The translations under genes were made by a program, and so were the position numbers. Below are positions 46,839-55,178 of a DNA stretch of 64,000 nucleotides, piece by piece. Position 1 is the stretch's first letter. Each line of letters opens with the position of its first letter. The stretch lies in contig NZ_JWTA01000006.1 of assembly GCF_000813825.1 (NCBI RefSeq), positions 1 through 64,000 of the forward strand. The letters are read 5' to 3'. The notes under the pieces were generated by a model. That model searched no databases, was not told where the DNA came from, and saw only the letters and a program-made list of their open reading frames with translations. This DNA comes from Chryseobacterium taiwanense (GTDB lineage Bacteria; Bacteroidota; Bacteroidia; Flavobacteriales; Weeksellaceae).

Positions 46839-48479
46839 TTACTTCTGTTTATACAGATTGTTGATAGAATGAATCACATTTTGGGCTTCTTTTTTTTCTT
46901 CCGGATTCATTTTTTTCCAGATAACCCCTTTTTTCATATTATTCTTATCAATCAATTGAGGGAAGATTCCTGCTCTTATGTGTTCAAAAACATAACCTTC
47001 TGAAATCGCTGGTAGAGGAGTTTCATAATTAAGCGGATATTTCTTAGCAACATTGAAATTTAGATTTCCGATTTTGTAAGAATTGAAATCCATGGTTTTA
47101 TAAACGGCAGGTTTGTAAAATTGTTCCATTTTAGCTTCTTTCATAAAGTTACCGAGATAGAAGCTCTGAAAATGCTTTTTAACGAGATGAGGAATAGATA
47201 TGAATCCGACGAAAAATAGACTAAAAACAGAAAATACGATCAGTGATTTTTTCTTATCGAAATAAGTAATGAACATCACAAAAAAGATGACAAAAAATAC
47301 ATCGATAAAAAATCGGTATTGTGCTGAAAATAAAATGACTAAAATACTTTTAAGGAGTATTGAAATACAAATTAGAGTAGTGGTTTTGTCTTTTTTTCTG
47401 AATGTGAAGATTATGAAAATGAATAAGCTTATAACAAACAGAATATTGATTTTAGATTTTATTCCATGTAAGAAAAACCAGTTTTTTATATACTCCCACG
47501 ATGAGAATTGCTGGATTTGCGTATATGTGTATTGCATGTCGTAGGTTTTCCGAATGGCAATTTGTGACGAAATTTTTAAAACTTCCGGATTAGGTTTCCA
47601 GCTTACTCCAATATCGCCAATAGAAACTGGAAAAACAGGATAACCAAAAGTGTAAATATTTTTAATGCAAAATAAACCAACAACTAGAATTCCCGGAATT
47701 AAGTTTTTAAAACTTGATTTGATAATAAAAACTGAATATAGAAAGCTTACAATGGGTAGCCAAATCATGGTTGGCTTTATCGCAAAAACAAAGACGGAAT
47801 AAATAAATAGGAAGGAAATGTTTTTGTTTTCCTGTAAAATCTCGTTTAAAATAAGCAAGGAAAAAATAATTACCGGTAAATCCGGACTTGGAGATTGGGA
47901 AAATAATAATAAAATAGGGAGAAAACATAATTGTATCCAGCTTTTCCTTTCTATGATATATAGGGCGTAAATGATTAATACAATTGAATTTATTCTTAAA
48001 AAAGGATCGGAGAAATTTGAAAATCCAGCCTGAAAAATATGCCATATAGACATTTGCCCAAGTGTAAGATTCAGGTTTGAAATGCCTTTTACTAGACCAA
48101 ATTCTGTCAGCCATTTGATGGTGGGAACATAATATCCAAAATGGTCTATCATGTACGGATAAAATGAGCCGCAGAATAAAATGATCAGTGAAATAATAAG
48201 AAATAATATGTAATCTTTTTTTGAAAAAGCGGAAAATTCCTGATAATATTTATCTTTCAAAAAGAAAAAAAAACCTATTAGAATTGTTGGTATTTCTATA
48301 TAAATATTCAATGGAATGAAAAAGGAAAGGAGTGTCCAAATCAAACTGATTATTAAAATCCCGGAAAATATTTTTCCTGAAATTCCTTTTAATGAAGAAC
48401 TTAAAAAATAGTCTGAAATTTTCCCCCAACCGATTAAAGTAGGAATAATTAAAATCGTTGAAAGTAAAATTGAAATCAT
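46839..48479 (-). CDS. Polytopic membrane protein, glycosyltransferase-like, unknown
   Basis: I start this 546-residue protein at MISILLSTILII because the upstream in-frame ATG lies inside the terminator hairpin of the preceding gene. About ten hydrophobic helices with short loops (IYIEIPTILIGFFFFLK, FLIFDYFY-like aromatic stretches) are followed by a ~100-residue soluble C-terminal part. This resembles GT-C-type or O-antigen-ligase-like membrane proteins, including the LIC_10190-type family, but no catalytic motif can be pointed to. It stands alone between aroC and a lipoprotein gene. Confidence 0.7.
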   Translation of the reverse strand: MISILLSTILIIPTLIGWGKISDYFLSSSLKGISGKIFSGILIISLIWTLLSFFIPLNIYIEIPTILIGFFFFLKDKYYQEFSAFSKKDYILFLIISLIILFCGSFYPYMIDHFGYYVPTIKWLTEFGLVKGISNLNLTLGQMSIWHIFQAGFSNFSDPFLRINSIVLIIYALYIIERKSWIQLCFLPILLLFSQSPSPDLPVIIFSLLILNEILQENKNISFLFIYSVFVFAIKPTMIWLPIVSFLYSVFIIKSSFKNLIPGILVVGLFCIKNIYTFGYPVFPVSIGDIGVSWKPNPEVLKISSQIAIRKTYDMQYTYTQIQQFSSWEYIKNWFFLHGIKSKINILFVISLFIFIIFTFRKKDKTTTLICISILLKSILVILFSAQYRFFIDVFFVIFFVMFITYFDKKKSLIVFSVFSLFFVGFISIPHLVKKHFQSFYLGNFMKEAKMEQFYKPAVYKTMDFNSYKIGNLNFNVAKKYPLNYETPLPAISEGYVFEHIRAGIFPQLIDKNNMKKGVIWKKMNPEEKKEAQNVIHSINNLYKQK

Positions 48480-48480
48480 A

Positions 48481-48512
48481 AAAAAAGATTGCTTAAAAAT
48501 AAGCAATCTTTT
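48481..48512 (-). terminator. Terminator of the glycine-zipper lipoprotein gene
   Basis: On the minus strand a 13-base perfect stem (TAAGCAATCTTTT as right arm) with a four-base loop is followed by six Ts. It begins just after the stop of the lipoprotein gene and ends immediately before the ATG of the next gene. Confidence 0.88.
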
Positions 48513-48532
48513 AGTGTTATCGTGAAAAATAA

Positions 48533-49069
48533 TTAATTACTAGGCTGGACTCTTCCGTCTTTTCTGTCGCCGGCTCTACCGATTGTATAACCGGTTGCAC
48601 CTCCTACAACACCACCAATTACGGCTCCAAGTCCTCTGTTTTTCTTAGCAATAATTGCACCTGCTGCAGCGCCACCTACTGCACCAATAATAGTACCTTT
48701 TGCGGCTTTACTCATCCCTTTTTTCTGGGTTGTTCCCTGAGAAGCCGCACTGCTTCCGTTGTTGGCATACGTTCCGTTTGAACCTGAACTTTCTCTATAG
48801 ATGGTTTTTTCTCTTATTACCTGTGGTTTTGAATTGCTTGAAGTAGCTTCTTTTGCTTTTTTAGCTTCAACAATGCTGTCTGCTTGTTTTTGAGCTTCAT
48901 AAGCCATTTTTTCTTTCTCAATAGCTAATTTCTGCTTTTCAATTTCCAGCTGTCTCATCTGGAATTCCATTTTTTGCTGTTCCAAAGATTTTTCAGCTAC
49001 TTGGTTATCTTTTTTACAAGCCGTCATTAAAAATACTGACAAAAAGCTTGCTAACACTATCTTTTTCAT
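48533..49069 (-). CDS. Lipoprotein with coiled coil and glycine zipper
   Basis: This 178-residue protein starts MKKIVLASFLSVFLMTACKKDN, a lipoprotein signal with the acceptor Cys at residue 18. Residues ~30-75 form a charged coiled coil (EKQKLAIEKEKMAYEAQK), then a Ser/Gly/Asn-rich linker. A glycine-zipper segment (GTIIGAVGGAAAGAIIAKK and GAVIGGVVGGATGYTIGRAGD) follows, of the type that inserts into or oligomerises at membranes. The function is unknown. It is probably anchored in the outer membrane and may associate with the cell wall. It has its own terminator. Confidence 0.85.
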   Translation of the reverse strand: MKKIVLASFLSVFLMTACKKDNQVAEKSLEQQKMEFQMRQLEIEKQKLAIEKEKMAYEAQKQADSIVEAKKAKEATSSNSKPQVIREKTIYRESSGSNGTYANNGSSAASQGTTQKKGMSKAAKGTIIGAVGGAAAGAIIAKKNRGLGAVIGGVVGGATGYTIGRAGDRKDGRVQPSN

Positions 49070-49551
49070 AACTCAAATTTTTTATTGACGAAATCTTGCC
49101 AATGGTTGTAGAGGACATTTCAATTATAAAGCCAAAAATATGTTAACAAGTGTTAAAATTGAATCGATGTGAAAAAAAATATTTTAAAAATTTCGATGAT
49201 GAAAAAGGGAATTTTAAATCATTAGTTAGTGTATTGGTCAATAATTGGGATGTTTTTTTTATGATTATTTCACTTTTTCTTGATGAAAAATGAAAAAAGT
49301 CTTTTTATATCGTAAAAAAATATGCTGGAAGTGCTTTTGATAAAAGGTTTTTGTTCTGGTGAAAGAACTTTTTGGTGAAAAAAATGTTGTATTATATCAA
49401 AATGTATTGAAATAATTATAAATCTGTTTTTGGTGATTTTTTTACATTTTTTTTATGTAAAAGTTGAAAAAAAAACTATAAAAATCTATTTTTTTAGTTT
49501 TTTATAGAATTTTTATTTTTGTAGATTTGTATAAACTAAAAAAAACTTACC
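49070..49551. other. 482-base AT-rich intergenic region
   Basis: No credible gene is present. The stretch is strikingly AT-rich with many T- and A-runs on both strands. Its far end holds the TAGATTTG -7 box (49522-49529) of the next gene. Confidence 0.5.
49522..49529 (+). promoter_or_regulatory. Promoter -7 element of the 77-residue membrane protein gene
   Basis: TAGATTTG matches TAnnTTTG and lies 22 bases before the ATG. No -33 TTG is found. Confidence 0.4.
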
Positions 49552-49785
49552 ATGGACTTATTTGATTATTCATTCTTCAAACTAATTTTCCTATTAGTGT
49601 TAGTGATGTCTGTTATGATCTGCTTATACCTTTTTCTTAGAAAAAATAGTAGCCGATCAGGATTTTGGTATTATGGTTATGATTTCCCTCATTATAAAAA
49701 ATATATGGAGATTAAGAAAAAAAGTATCGACGGGAAGGGTATTGAAGTGGAAAAAGAGATGCATTATCCTAATGGAAAAGCATAA
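49552..49785 (+). CDS. Small single-helix membrane protein, unknown
   Basis: This 77-residue protein has one N-terminal hydrophobic helix (LIFLLVLVMSVMICLYLFL) followed by a basic, tyrosine-rich tail (SGFWYYGYDFPHYKKY) and a charged end (EVEKEMHYPNGKA). No family is recognised. A -7 promoter box precedes it. It is isolated between a long AT-rich region and the broken abortive-infection gene. Confidence 0.6.
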   Translation: MDLFDYSFFKLIFLLVLVMSVMICLYLFLRKNSSRSGFWYYGYDFPHYKKYMEIKKKSIDGKGIEVEKEMHYPNGKA

Positions 49786-49963
49786 TGCTATAAAAGTATA
49801 AAATACAATGATAATGATTTCTATTTACTCTAGTAAACCCATGTTTAATGTAAGATTAAATGGGAGATGTAGAATTGTTCTTTAGGTTGTGACGACCAAA
49901 AAGTTCCCTTCCACGTTATCTATAAGTTAAATGTATTCTCTTCTTTTGATTTTAGACATTTTG

Positions 49964-50757
49964 CTAATTTTCAAACGCTTGAGAATCGTATAAATTCATT
50001 AATTCAGGGAATATCATGTTTTCTCTATCTATATCTTTTAGCATAGCATATCTCTCTATTAAGTCTTTTTCTTTTTCATTTCCTTCAAGAATTCCATAGT
50101 AATATAACATCATAATCTCTATCCTGGATAATTGTGATGTTAGTATATTGATGTAAATTTTCTTATCTATGAATGGATTTAATTCTATCATTTCAACAAT
50201 ATTAAATATTGTTCTATAATATGATTCTATTTGATTTTTATTAGCTATAAATCTATTTTTTAATATTTGTTTACATTCTATTCCTGTGAAATCAAAATAA
50301 TTTTGTTTAGGATCTAATCTTCTGTTTTCTTTTTCTGCACTGTATTTTCTTGCTGCACCTATTATGGAAAAATGTATCATACTAATAGCTGATCTACCTT
50401 CTAATCTCCTTTCTTGATCATAAAAAATACTTCTTCCATGACTTTGAAAAGTATGTTCATCATCTGAAAAAATGTATTTTCAAAGCCCTGAACTTGGATG
50501 GCTGTATTTTGTCTTTCTAACTCTTCTTTTTGACCTTTAATATCTTGTCTCTGTAAAATAATAGTAACGAGTAATCCTACAAAAGATAATCCTGTAAATA
50601 AAGAGTTTGCAAATCCAAACATATCACCGAAAGTGCCTCTGTTTGTAATATCATCGTTCAAAAGCATATATGTTCCCAATAATACAATTATTATAAATGC
50701 AATGGCATATGCAGCATAACGAAGAATTTTATCACTTTCTTCTTTTTGATTACTCAT
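49964..50757 (-). pseudogene. PutAbiC-type phage abortive-infection gene, frameshifted
   Basis: Two adjacent same-strand frames, 50401-50757 (118 residues) and 49964-50380 (138 residues), together look like one putative phage abortive-infection protein (PutAbiC, PF16872). The first half has two N-terminal helices (AYAIAFIIIVLLGTYMLL, GFANSLFTGLSFVGLLVTII) and the family stretch GFENTFFQMMN. The second half has ENRRLDPKQNY, IESYYRTIFNIVEMIE and QLSRIEIMMLYYYG. The break maps to a run of six As at 50422-50427: one extra base restores a continuous reading, with VFFYDQERRLEGRSAISM across the join. It could be a true pseudogene, a phase-variable switch or a sequencing error. Activity, if any, would need both parts. 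Confidence 0.8.
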
Positions 50758-50923
50758 ATTTAAAATGGTTTAGTTCAGCCGAATATACAAAAGATTATTT
50801 AGTCAACTCATTATGTTTCCGTAAAACCCCTTTGTGACTTTAAATATCTTTTGTATTAGATGTATTATGGAAATACAGTAAAATATAAATGAAATTTACA
50901 TTACAACTCATTGATATGTCCGA

Positions 50924-50954
50924 TTGCTAAAAAATGCATTATTATCTAACTTTG
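50924..50954 (+). promoter_or_regulatory. Promoter of a putative small RNA
   Basis: A TTG at 50924-50926 and TAACTTTG at 50947-50954 are 20 bases apart, a full Bacteroidota promoter. The predicted start is near 50960. Confidence 0.6.
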
Positions 50955-50959
50955 TACTC

Positions 50960-51027
50960 AATTCTCATATTTAATTTGAGTTTTCATGGTTATTAGTTTT
51001 ATCCCGGTTTACGGATCGGGATTTTTG
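50960..51027 (+). ncRNA. Putative ~68-base small RNA or leader
   Basis: A consensus promoter is followed by a region with a weak hairpin (CTCAATT...AATTTGAG), then a stable stem ATCCCG (51001-51006) / CGGGAT (51017-51022) and TTTTT. This is a complete short transcription unit with no open frame. It may instead be an attenuated leader for the gene starting at 51056. Boundaries are estimates from the promoter and T-run. Confidence 0.4.
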
Positions 51028-51055
51028 TTAAATTTGAACATCAATACTAATACTC

Positions 51056-51454
51056 ATGAGAAATAAAATAATTAAAATATCTTGTATATTAATTGCAATT
51101 GTCTGTGGTGGGTATGCTCTCTACCAATGGTTTAATAGCAAAACTTTGGATTATGTAGCATTACCAATGGTTGTGATTTTTCCTCTCTTAGCTGCATTAT
51201 TGCCAAATTATAACAGAACTAATTATATCTTTAAAATTAAACACTCCGATTGGATGCGACTATCTGATGGTCATTATAGGCTGACAGTGCCTTTTAAAGT
51301 ACATGGAATAGAAAACCCGAAACCATCATTGTATTTAAAGCTAAATGGTGAATTAACTAAAATAAGTGGATCTAAAGATGTAAAACCTAATCATGATATA
51401 GAACTAAATGTAAATCATACTACTTATGAAGGAGAACTGAGAATAACGAGTTAA
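51056..51454 (+). CDS. Small membrane protein with soluble C-terminal domain, unknown
   Basis: This 132-residue protein begins with two hydrophobic helices (IIKISCILIAIVCGGYALY and LPMVVIFPLLAALL). A ~75-residue beta-rich domain follows (DGHYRLTVPFKVHG, KPSLYLKLNGELTKISG, IELNVNHTTYEGELRIT). No family is recognised. It sits just downstream of a promoter-hairpin unit in the accessory stretch beside tRNA-Cys. Confidence 0.6.
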   Translation: MRNKIIKISCILIAIVCGGYALYQWFNSKTLDYVALPMVVIFPLLAALLPNYNRTNYIFKIKHSDWMRLSDGHYRLTVPFKVHGIENPKPSLYLKLNGELTKISGSKDVKPNHDIELNVNHTTYEGELRITS

Positions 51455-51657
51455 TTTATCTCTTCATAAACTTTTATTTCCATTAAGAAATAAGGTTTAT
51501 TTTCTCCTTTAAAGAATTTCACAATTATCATACTTATTGATTAAAATTCTGAAGGCACTAAAGTACGTGCCAGACTTTGTTGTTTCATAATAAATAGTAT
51601 CGAAAAAAAAACAAAATTTTTATTTATCGTGAAAATATCGTGAAGGTTTGAAAAGAA

Positions 51658-51696
51658 AAAACCCTAAACTATTTATAGTCAATAGAATAGGGTTTT
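51658..51696 (-). terminator. tRNA-Cys terminator
   Basis: On the minus strand the stem AAAACCCTATTCTATT / AATAGTTTAGGGTTTT (14 of 16 paired) is followed by TTTTC. It lies directly after the 3' end of the tRNA. Confidence 0.8.
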
Positions 51697-51702
51697 GTAG
51701 TG

Positions 51703-51773
51703 AGGTGCCTAGCGGATTCGAACCGCTGTAGATGGTGTTGCAGACCACTGCCTAGCCGCTCGGCCAAAGCACC
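51703..51773 (-). tRNA. tRNA-Cys (GCA)
   Basis: This 71-base tRNA folds fully. The acceptor stem GGTGCTT pairs with AGGCACC, the anticodon loop CTGCAAC (anticodon GCA) is closed by GTGGT/ACCAT, and the T-loop is GGTTCGAATCC. The discriminator base is U, as required for cysteine tRNAs. CCA is not encoded. It has a full promoter upstream and a hairpin terminator, so it is its own unit. Confidence 0.96.
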
Positions 51774-51787
51774 ATTTTTTACGTGTG

Positions 51788-51816
51788 CAAATATAGTAAA
51801 ATTTCTTACTCAACAA
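51788..51816 (-). promoter_or_regulatory. tRNA-Cys promoter (-33/-7)
   Basis: On the minus strand a TTG (51816-51814) and TATATTTG (51795-51788) are 18 bases apart, and the -7 box is 15 bases from the mature 5' end. Confidence 0.7.
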
Positions 51817-51913
51817 AAACTTTATGCTATATTTCTATACTTAACAGTCTTTTTGTATTGTCTATCAGTTCTATAAATTTAAAAAAATATATTTGTTTTT
51901 ACTAAGTAAAAGA

Positions 51914-53284
51914 TCAAATTCCTCCAAGTGTAAGTTTTAAAGAGGCATTTGTATCAATAACTGCAGTAATAGCAGATGATGTAAGGAGTATTTTAGTAGG
52001 TTTCAGATTAAAAACCTTTCCATACATTTTTAATCCTTTATAATATTCTTTATTGAAAGCCTCTTCGATACTTTTTTTCGAACTGTTTTCAAGGTCTTCT
52101 GTAGGAATACCATATTCTTCTTCAATCATTTTTACAATTTTTCCCTGAAATAGAACAGAAGCTGTTTTGTGTATGATATTAGAAGTTTTAAGTTTGAATT
52201 TGGTGTTTGAAAGTACAATTTTCCTTTTTGTTTCATCATACACCGGAATTCCGGAAATAATGCATGTCCCTTTTATATATCCATCCGTCTGAGCCTCAAT
52301 CATAATTTTATCATCCACTCCATATACTCTGATATCAGTAATTTTTACTTTTGAATCTCTTACATCAAATTCTTTATTCAAGAAGGTTTTTCTTGCAATA
52401 TTGCTGGCTTCTGTATAAGGAATATTAGCTGTGGTCTGCAGCAAAAAATTATCGGATAGATTGGGAGAGAAGTTGAAATTTGAAGCTGTTTTTATAGGAA
52501 GTGAAGCTTCTGGCTTAGTTCCTGTAAAAGTTTCAGAATAAATATCAATACCAATATTGGTGTTAATCTGATTAGCGTAGAATTTCAAAGGAGTAATATT
52601 TACTGCAATAGGAGAGACTTTCAACCAAGTATTGTATTCTTCAGAAATATTGAAAGGATTCGAAAAAACATTCCAAGCCATCACTGCGTATTGCTGAAAA
52701 TTAAGTTGTGTAGCCATCTGTTGATCTATGGTTTTGCAGAATTTTTGTTGTTGCTCAACCAAACTTTTTTCCACCAAAGATGTAATAGGAATCTGAATTC
52801 TGCCGTAATCTAAAACAGGTTTTGTTACCCATTTGAAACCATTAGGCTTTGTACTCGTGGCGATTGTCCAGTTATTTTGAAAATTTAAGGTTGTATTAAA
52901 GTACATCACTGTTTCAAAAGTTGTATTTTGATACGTGTAAATCCCTAATGTTCCAATGCCTTTTTCTGCCCAAATTTTCAAGGGAACTTCAATTAAAAGA
53001 TTTTGGCTGGTTCCTCCTACTAATCTGATAGGTCTGGTTTTCCATACCTTTACTTTAAACTGATCATTGTTGTTATCTGTATAAGAATCGTCCTGATAAA
53101 TAAGTTCTTTTACAGAGGCATTGATCATATTGCTGATTTCCGAAAGAGGAATCGTTACCGGCATTGTAATATTCGATTTTATCTTCGGAAAATTGTAAGC
53201 AGTCTGATTTTCAATATTGGTTTGCCCAAATATATTGATGAAACTAATCAGAAAAAATATTTTAATACACTTCACAGGTGCCAT
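51914..53284 (-). CDS. DUF4403 family secreted protein
   Basis: This 456-residue protein has a signal peptide (to INIFGQ, residue 21) and the DUF4403 layout: an N-terminal PVTIPLSEISNMINASV, a Trp-rich VKVWKTRPIRLVGG segment, and a C-terminal half with repeated beta units ending in NASLKLTLGG. The family is common in Bacteroidota and of unknown function; the lipid-binding-like (TULIP/BPI) shape sometimes suggested for it is not tested here. It lies 28 bases downstream of folB on the same strand, possibly in the tail of the thr operon. Confidence 0.88.
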   Translation of the reverse strand: MAPVKCIKIFFLISFINIFGQTNIENQTAYNFPKIKSNITMPVTIPLSEISNMINASVKELIYQDDSYTDNNNDQFKVKVWKTRPIRLVGGTSQNLLIEVPLKIWAEKGIGTLGIYTYQNTTFETVMYFNTTLNFQNNWTIATSTKPNGFKWVTKPVLDYGRIQIPITSLVEKSLVEQQQKFCKTIDQQMATQLNFQQYAVMAWNVFSNPFNISEEYNTWLKVSPIAVNITPLKFYANQINTNIGIDIYSETFTGTKPEASLPIKTASNFNFSPNLSDNFLLQTTANIPYTEASNIARKTFLNKEFDVRDSKVKITDIRVYGVDDKIMIEAQTDGYIKGTCIISGIPVYDETKRKIVLSNTKFKLKTSNIIHKTASVLFQGKIVKMIEEEYGIPTEDLENSSKKSIEEAFNKEYYKGLKMYGKVFNLKPTKILLTSSAITAVIDTNASLKLTLGGI

Positions 53285-53312
53285 TTTTTATAAAACGAAA
53301 TTAAGGAATAAA

Positions 53313-53681
53313 TTAACTTATTGGTTTAAAGCTTTTTTCCAATTCAATACTCGCTCCTTTCATTTCGCCCTGCATTGGAGGTGCTGTTTTGGTGATTTTT
53401 AATTTAATATAATCTATCTGAGAGAATTTTTTATTGATCTTAGTAATGATTCTTCCGGCAACATGTTCCAGTAATTTGGATTTAATTTTCATTTCGTCAT
53501 GAAGAATTTGGTTAATATCTGCATAGCTGATCGTGTCGTTCAAATCATCAGATTCTGCAGCTTTCCACAAATCGGTGTGAAGCTCTACATTCAGAATGTA
53601 ATACGTTCCAATAATATTTTCTTCAGGAAGGACTCCGTGATATGCATATATTTTTACATCTTCAAGATATATTTTACTCAT
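53313..53681 (-). CDS. folB: Dihydroneopterin aldolase
   Basis: FolB converts 7,8-dihydroneopterin to 6-hydroxymethyl-dihydropterin in folate synthesis. The 122-residue protein has IYLEDVKIYAYHGVLPEE (catalytic region with Tyr and His), YADINQIL and the late KITKTAPPMQG with the catalytic lysine. It follows thrC after 5 bases, so it is carried by the threonine operon transcript. Confidence 0.93.
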   Translation of the reverse strand: MSKIYLEDVKIYAYHGVLPEENIIGTYYILNVELHTDLWKAAESDDLNDTISYADINQILHDEMKIKSKLLEHVAGRIITKINKKFSQIDYIKLKITKTAPPMQGEMKGASIELEKSFKPIS

Positions 53682-53686
53682 ATTTT

Positions 53687-54991
53687 CTAATTTTTATTAA
53701 GCAAAAATCGTTTTAATTCTACAAAATCCGGTTGTATTTCGGTACTTTTTTTCTCCTTTTTTATTAAATTTTCTAAAGACTCAGGAAGATCGACTGTAAG
53801 ATGTATTGCCTTTTCCACTGCATCAGGAAATTTTACTGGATGAGCTGTTCCTAGAATAAAACCTTTTTTCTCCGGATTTTCTTTCAAATACCGTTCCATT
53901 GCTTTGTAGGAGACTGCACTGTGAGGCTCAAGTAAATAATGATAGTTTTCATATACATCTTGAATGGTCTGTAAAGTTTCCTCATCATCAATAGAATATC
54001 CTGAAATTTTACTTTTTAAATCCTCGAAATGGTTTTCAAAAAGCTCTAAAATTCTCACAAAATTACTTGGATTTCCTACATCCATCGCATTGGAAAGAGT
54101 GGCAACTGTTTCTTTTGATTCTAATTTCTGTGTTTTTAAATAATTGGGAACAATATCATTTTTATTACAGGCTGCAATAAAATGTTCAACAGGAAGTCCT
54201 CTGAAATGTGCTAAAATTCCCGCACAAATATTTCCGAAATTTCCACTGGGAACACAAATGACAGGATTTCCTGTTTCCAATTTTTGCCATTGTTTTAAAG
54301 CTAATAAGTAATAAATCTGCTGAGGAAGCCATCTCGCTATATTTATAGAATTCGCTGAAGTCAAGAATAAATTTGAGTTTATTTCGTCATCAGAAAAAAC
54401 CTGTTTTACCAGATTTTGACAATCATCAAAACTTCCGTCAACTTCCAACGCTGAAATATTTTCACCCAAAGCTGTCAATTGCTTTTCCTGAACTGCACTC
54501 ACGCGATTTTTAGGATAAAGAATAACAACATTAATATTTTCTGTTTTATAAAATCCATTGGCAACAGCACCTCCAGTATCTCCGGAAGTGGCCACTAAAA
54601 CCGTTACTTTTTTATTTTCATCTTTCAGAAAGTAGGAGAGGCATCGGCTCATAAATCTTGCTCCAACATCTTTAAAAGCCAATGTCGGTCCATGAAAAAG
54701 CTCTAAGGAATAAATGTTTTCATTAATTTTTTTCAAAGGAATTTCAAAGTTGATGGTTTCTGAGACGATTTGCTTTAAAACATCATACGGAATTTCATCT
54801 CCGACAAAATCTTTCATACATCGAAAAGCAATTTCTTCATCAGAATATTGATGTAAATTTTCAATAAAATCTTTATCAAATTGCGGAATAAGTTCAGGGA
54901 AAAATAAACCTTTCTCTCTTCCCTGTCCTTTTATGGTGGCTGTTTTAAAATCAACGACTTCTTTTTTTTCTTTTAAATTGTAATACTTCAT
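53687..54991 (-). CDS. thrC: Threonine synthase
   Basis: ThrC makes threonine from O-phosphohomoserine with pyridoxal phosphate. The 434-residue protein belongs to the shorter bacterial group and has the PLP-lysine stretch HGPTLAFKDVGARFM, VATSGDTGGAVANGF and VCVPSGNFGNICAGI. It lies 187 bases downstream of thrB; that gap holds a family B palindromic repeat, so it may be partly uncoupled from thrAB. folB follows immediately. Confidence 0.96.
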   Translation of the reverse strand: MKYYNLKEKKEVVDFKTATIKGQGREKGLFFPELIPQFDKDFIENLHQYSDEEIAFRCMKDFVGDEIPYDVLKQIVSETINFEIPLKKINENIYSLELFHGPTLAFKDVGARFMSRCLSYFLKDENKKVTVLVATSGDTGGAVANGFYKTENINVVILYPKNRVSAVQEKQLTALGENISALEVDGSFDDCQNLVKQVFSDDEINSNLFLTSANSINIARWLPQQIYYLLALKQWQKLETGNPVICVPSGNFGNICAGILAHFRGLPVEHFIAACNKNDIVPNYLKTQKLESKETVATLSNAMDVGNPSNFVRILELFENHFEDLKSKISGYSIDDEETLQTIQDVYENYHYLLEPHSAVSYKAMERYLKENPEKKGFILGTAHPVKFPDAVEKAIHLTVDLPESLENLIKKEKKSTEIQPDFVELKRFLLNKN

Positions 54992-55017
54992 TAGTTTATA
55001 TTTTGTGAATAATTTTT

Positions 55018-55159
55018 AACATTAAGATTTTATAAGGTTTTAAGATTGATTAAGGAAAACATCTTTGATGTTTTTTTAGCGGAATGCTTATTATTTGACG
55101 AAGTCAAATTCCTTAAAAACTCTTTTCAAGTTTGTAAATTTCTAAACTTCTTAATGTTT
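55018..55159. repeat. Palindromic repeat family B copy, inside the thr operon
   Basis: Between thrB and thrC the sequence runs from AACATTAAGA (55018) to CTTAATGTTT (55159), inverted ends. Inner hairpins include ATTTGACGAAGTCAAAT at 55093-55109. The ATTAAGATTTT...TTAAGG pattern recurs at 63373-63410. It appears to have been inserted into, or persists in, the operon. Confidence 0.5.
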
Positions 55160-55178
55160 AAATAAATTAAGTATAGCA

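Noticed and set aside
49070-49551. Possible replication or regulatory region because of extreme AT content
   Set aside because: No repeats, DnaA-box-like clusters or conserved motifs could be seen; simple base composition is enough to explain it.
51451-51588. Decayed transposase or other gene on the minus strand
   Set aside because: The in-frame fragments are too short to identify; mentioned only as part of the accessory stretch.
51703-51773. tRNA-Cys as an occupied phage attachment site
   Set aside because: No integrase gene and no second copy of the tRNA end were found in the window.
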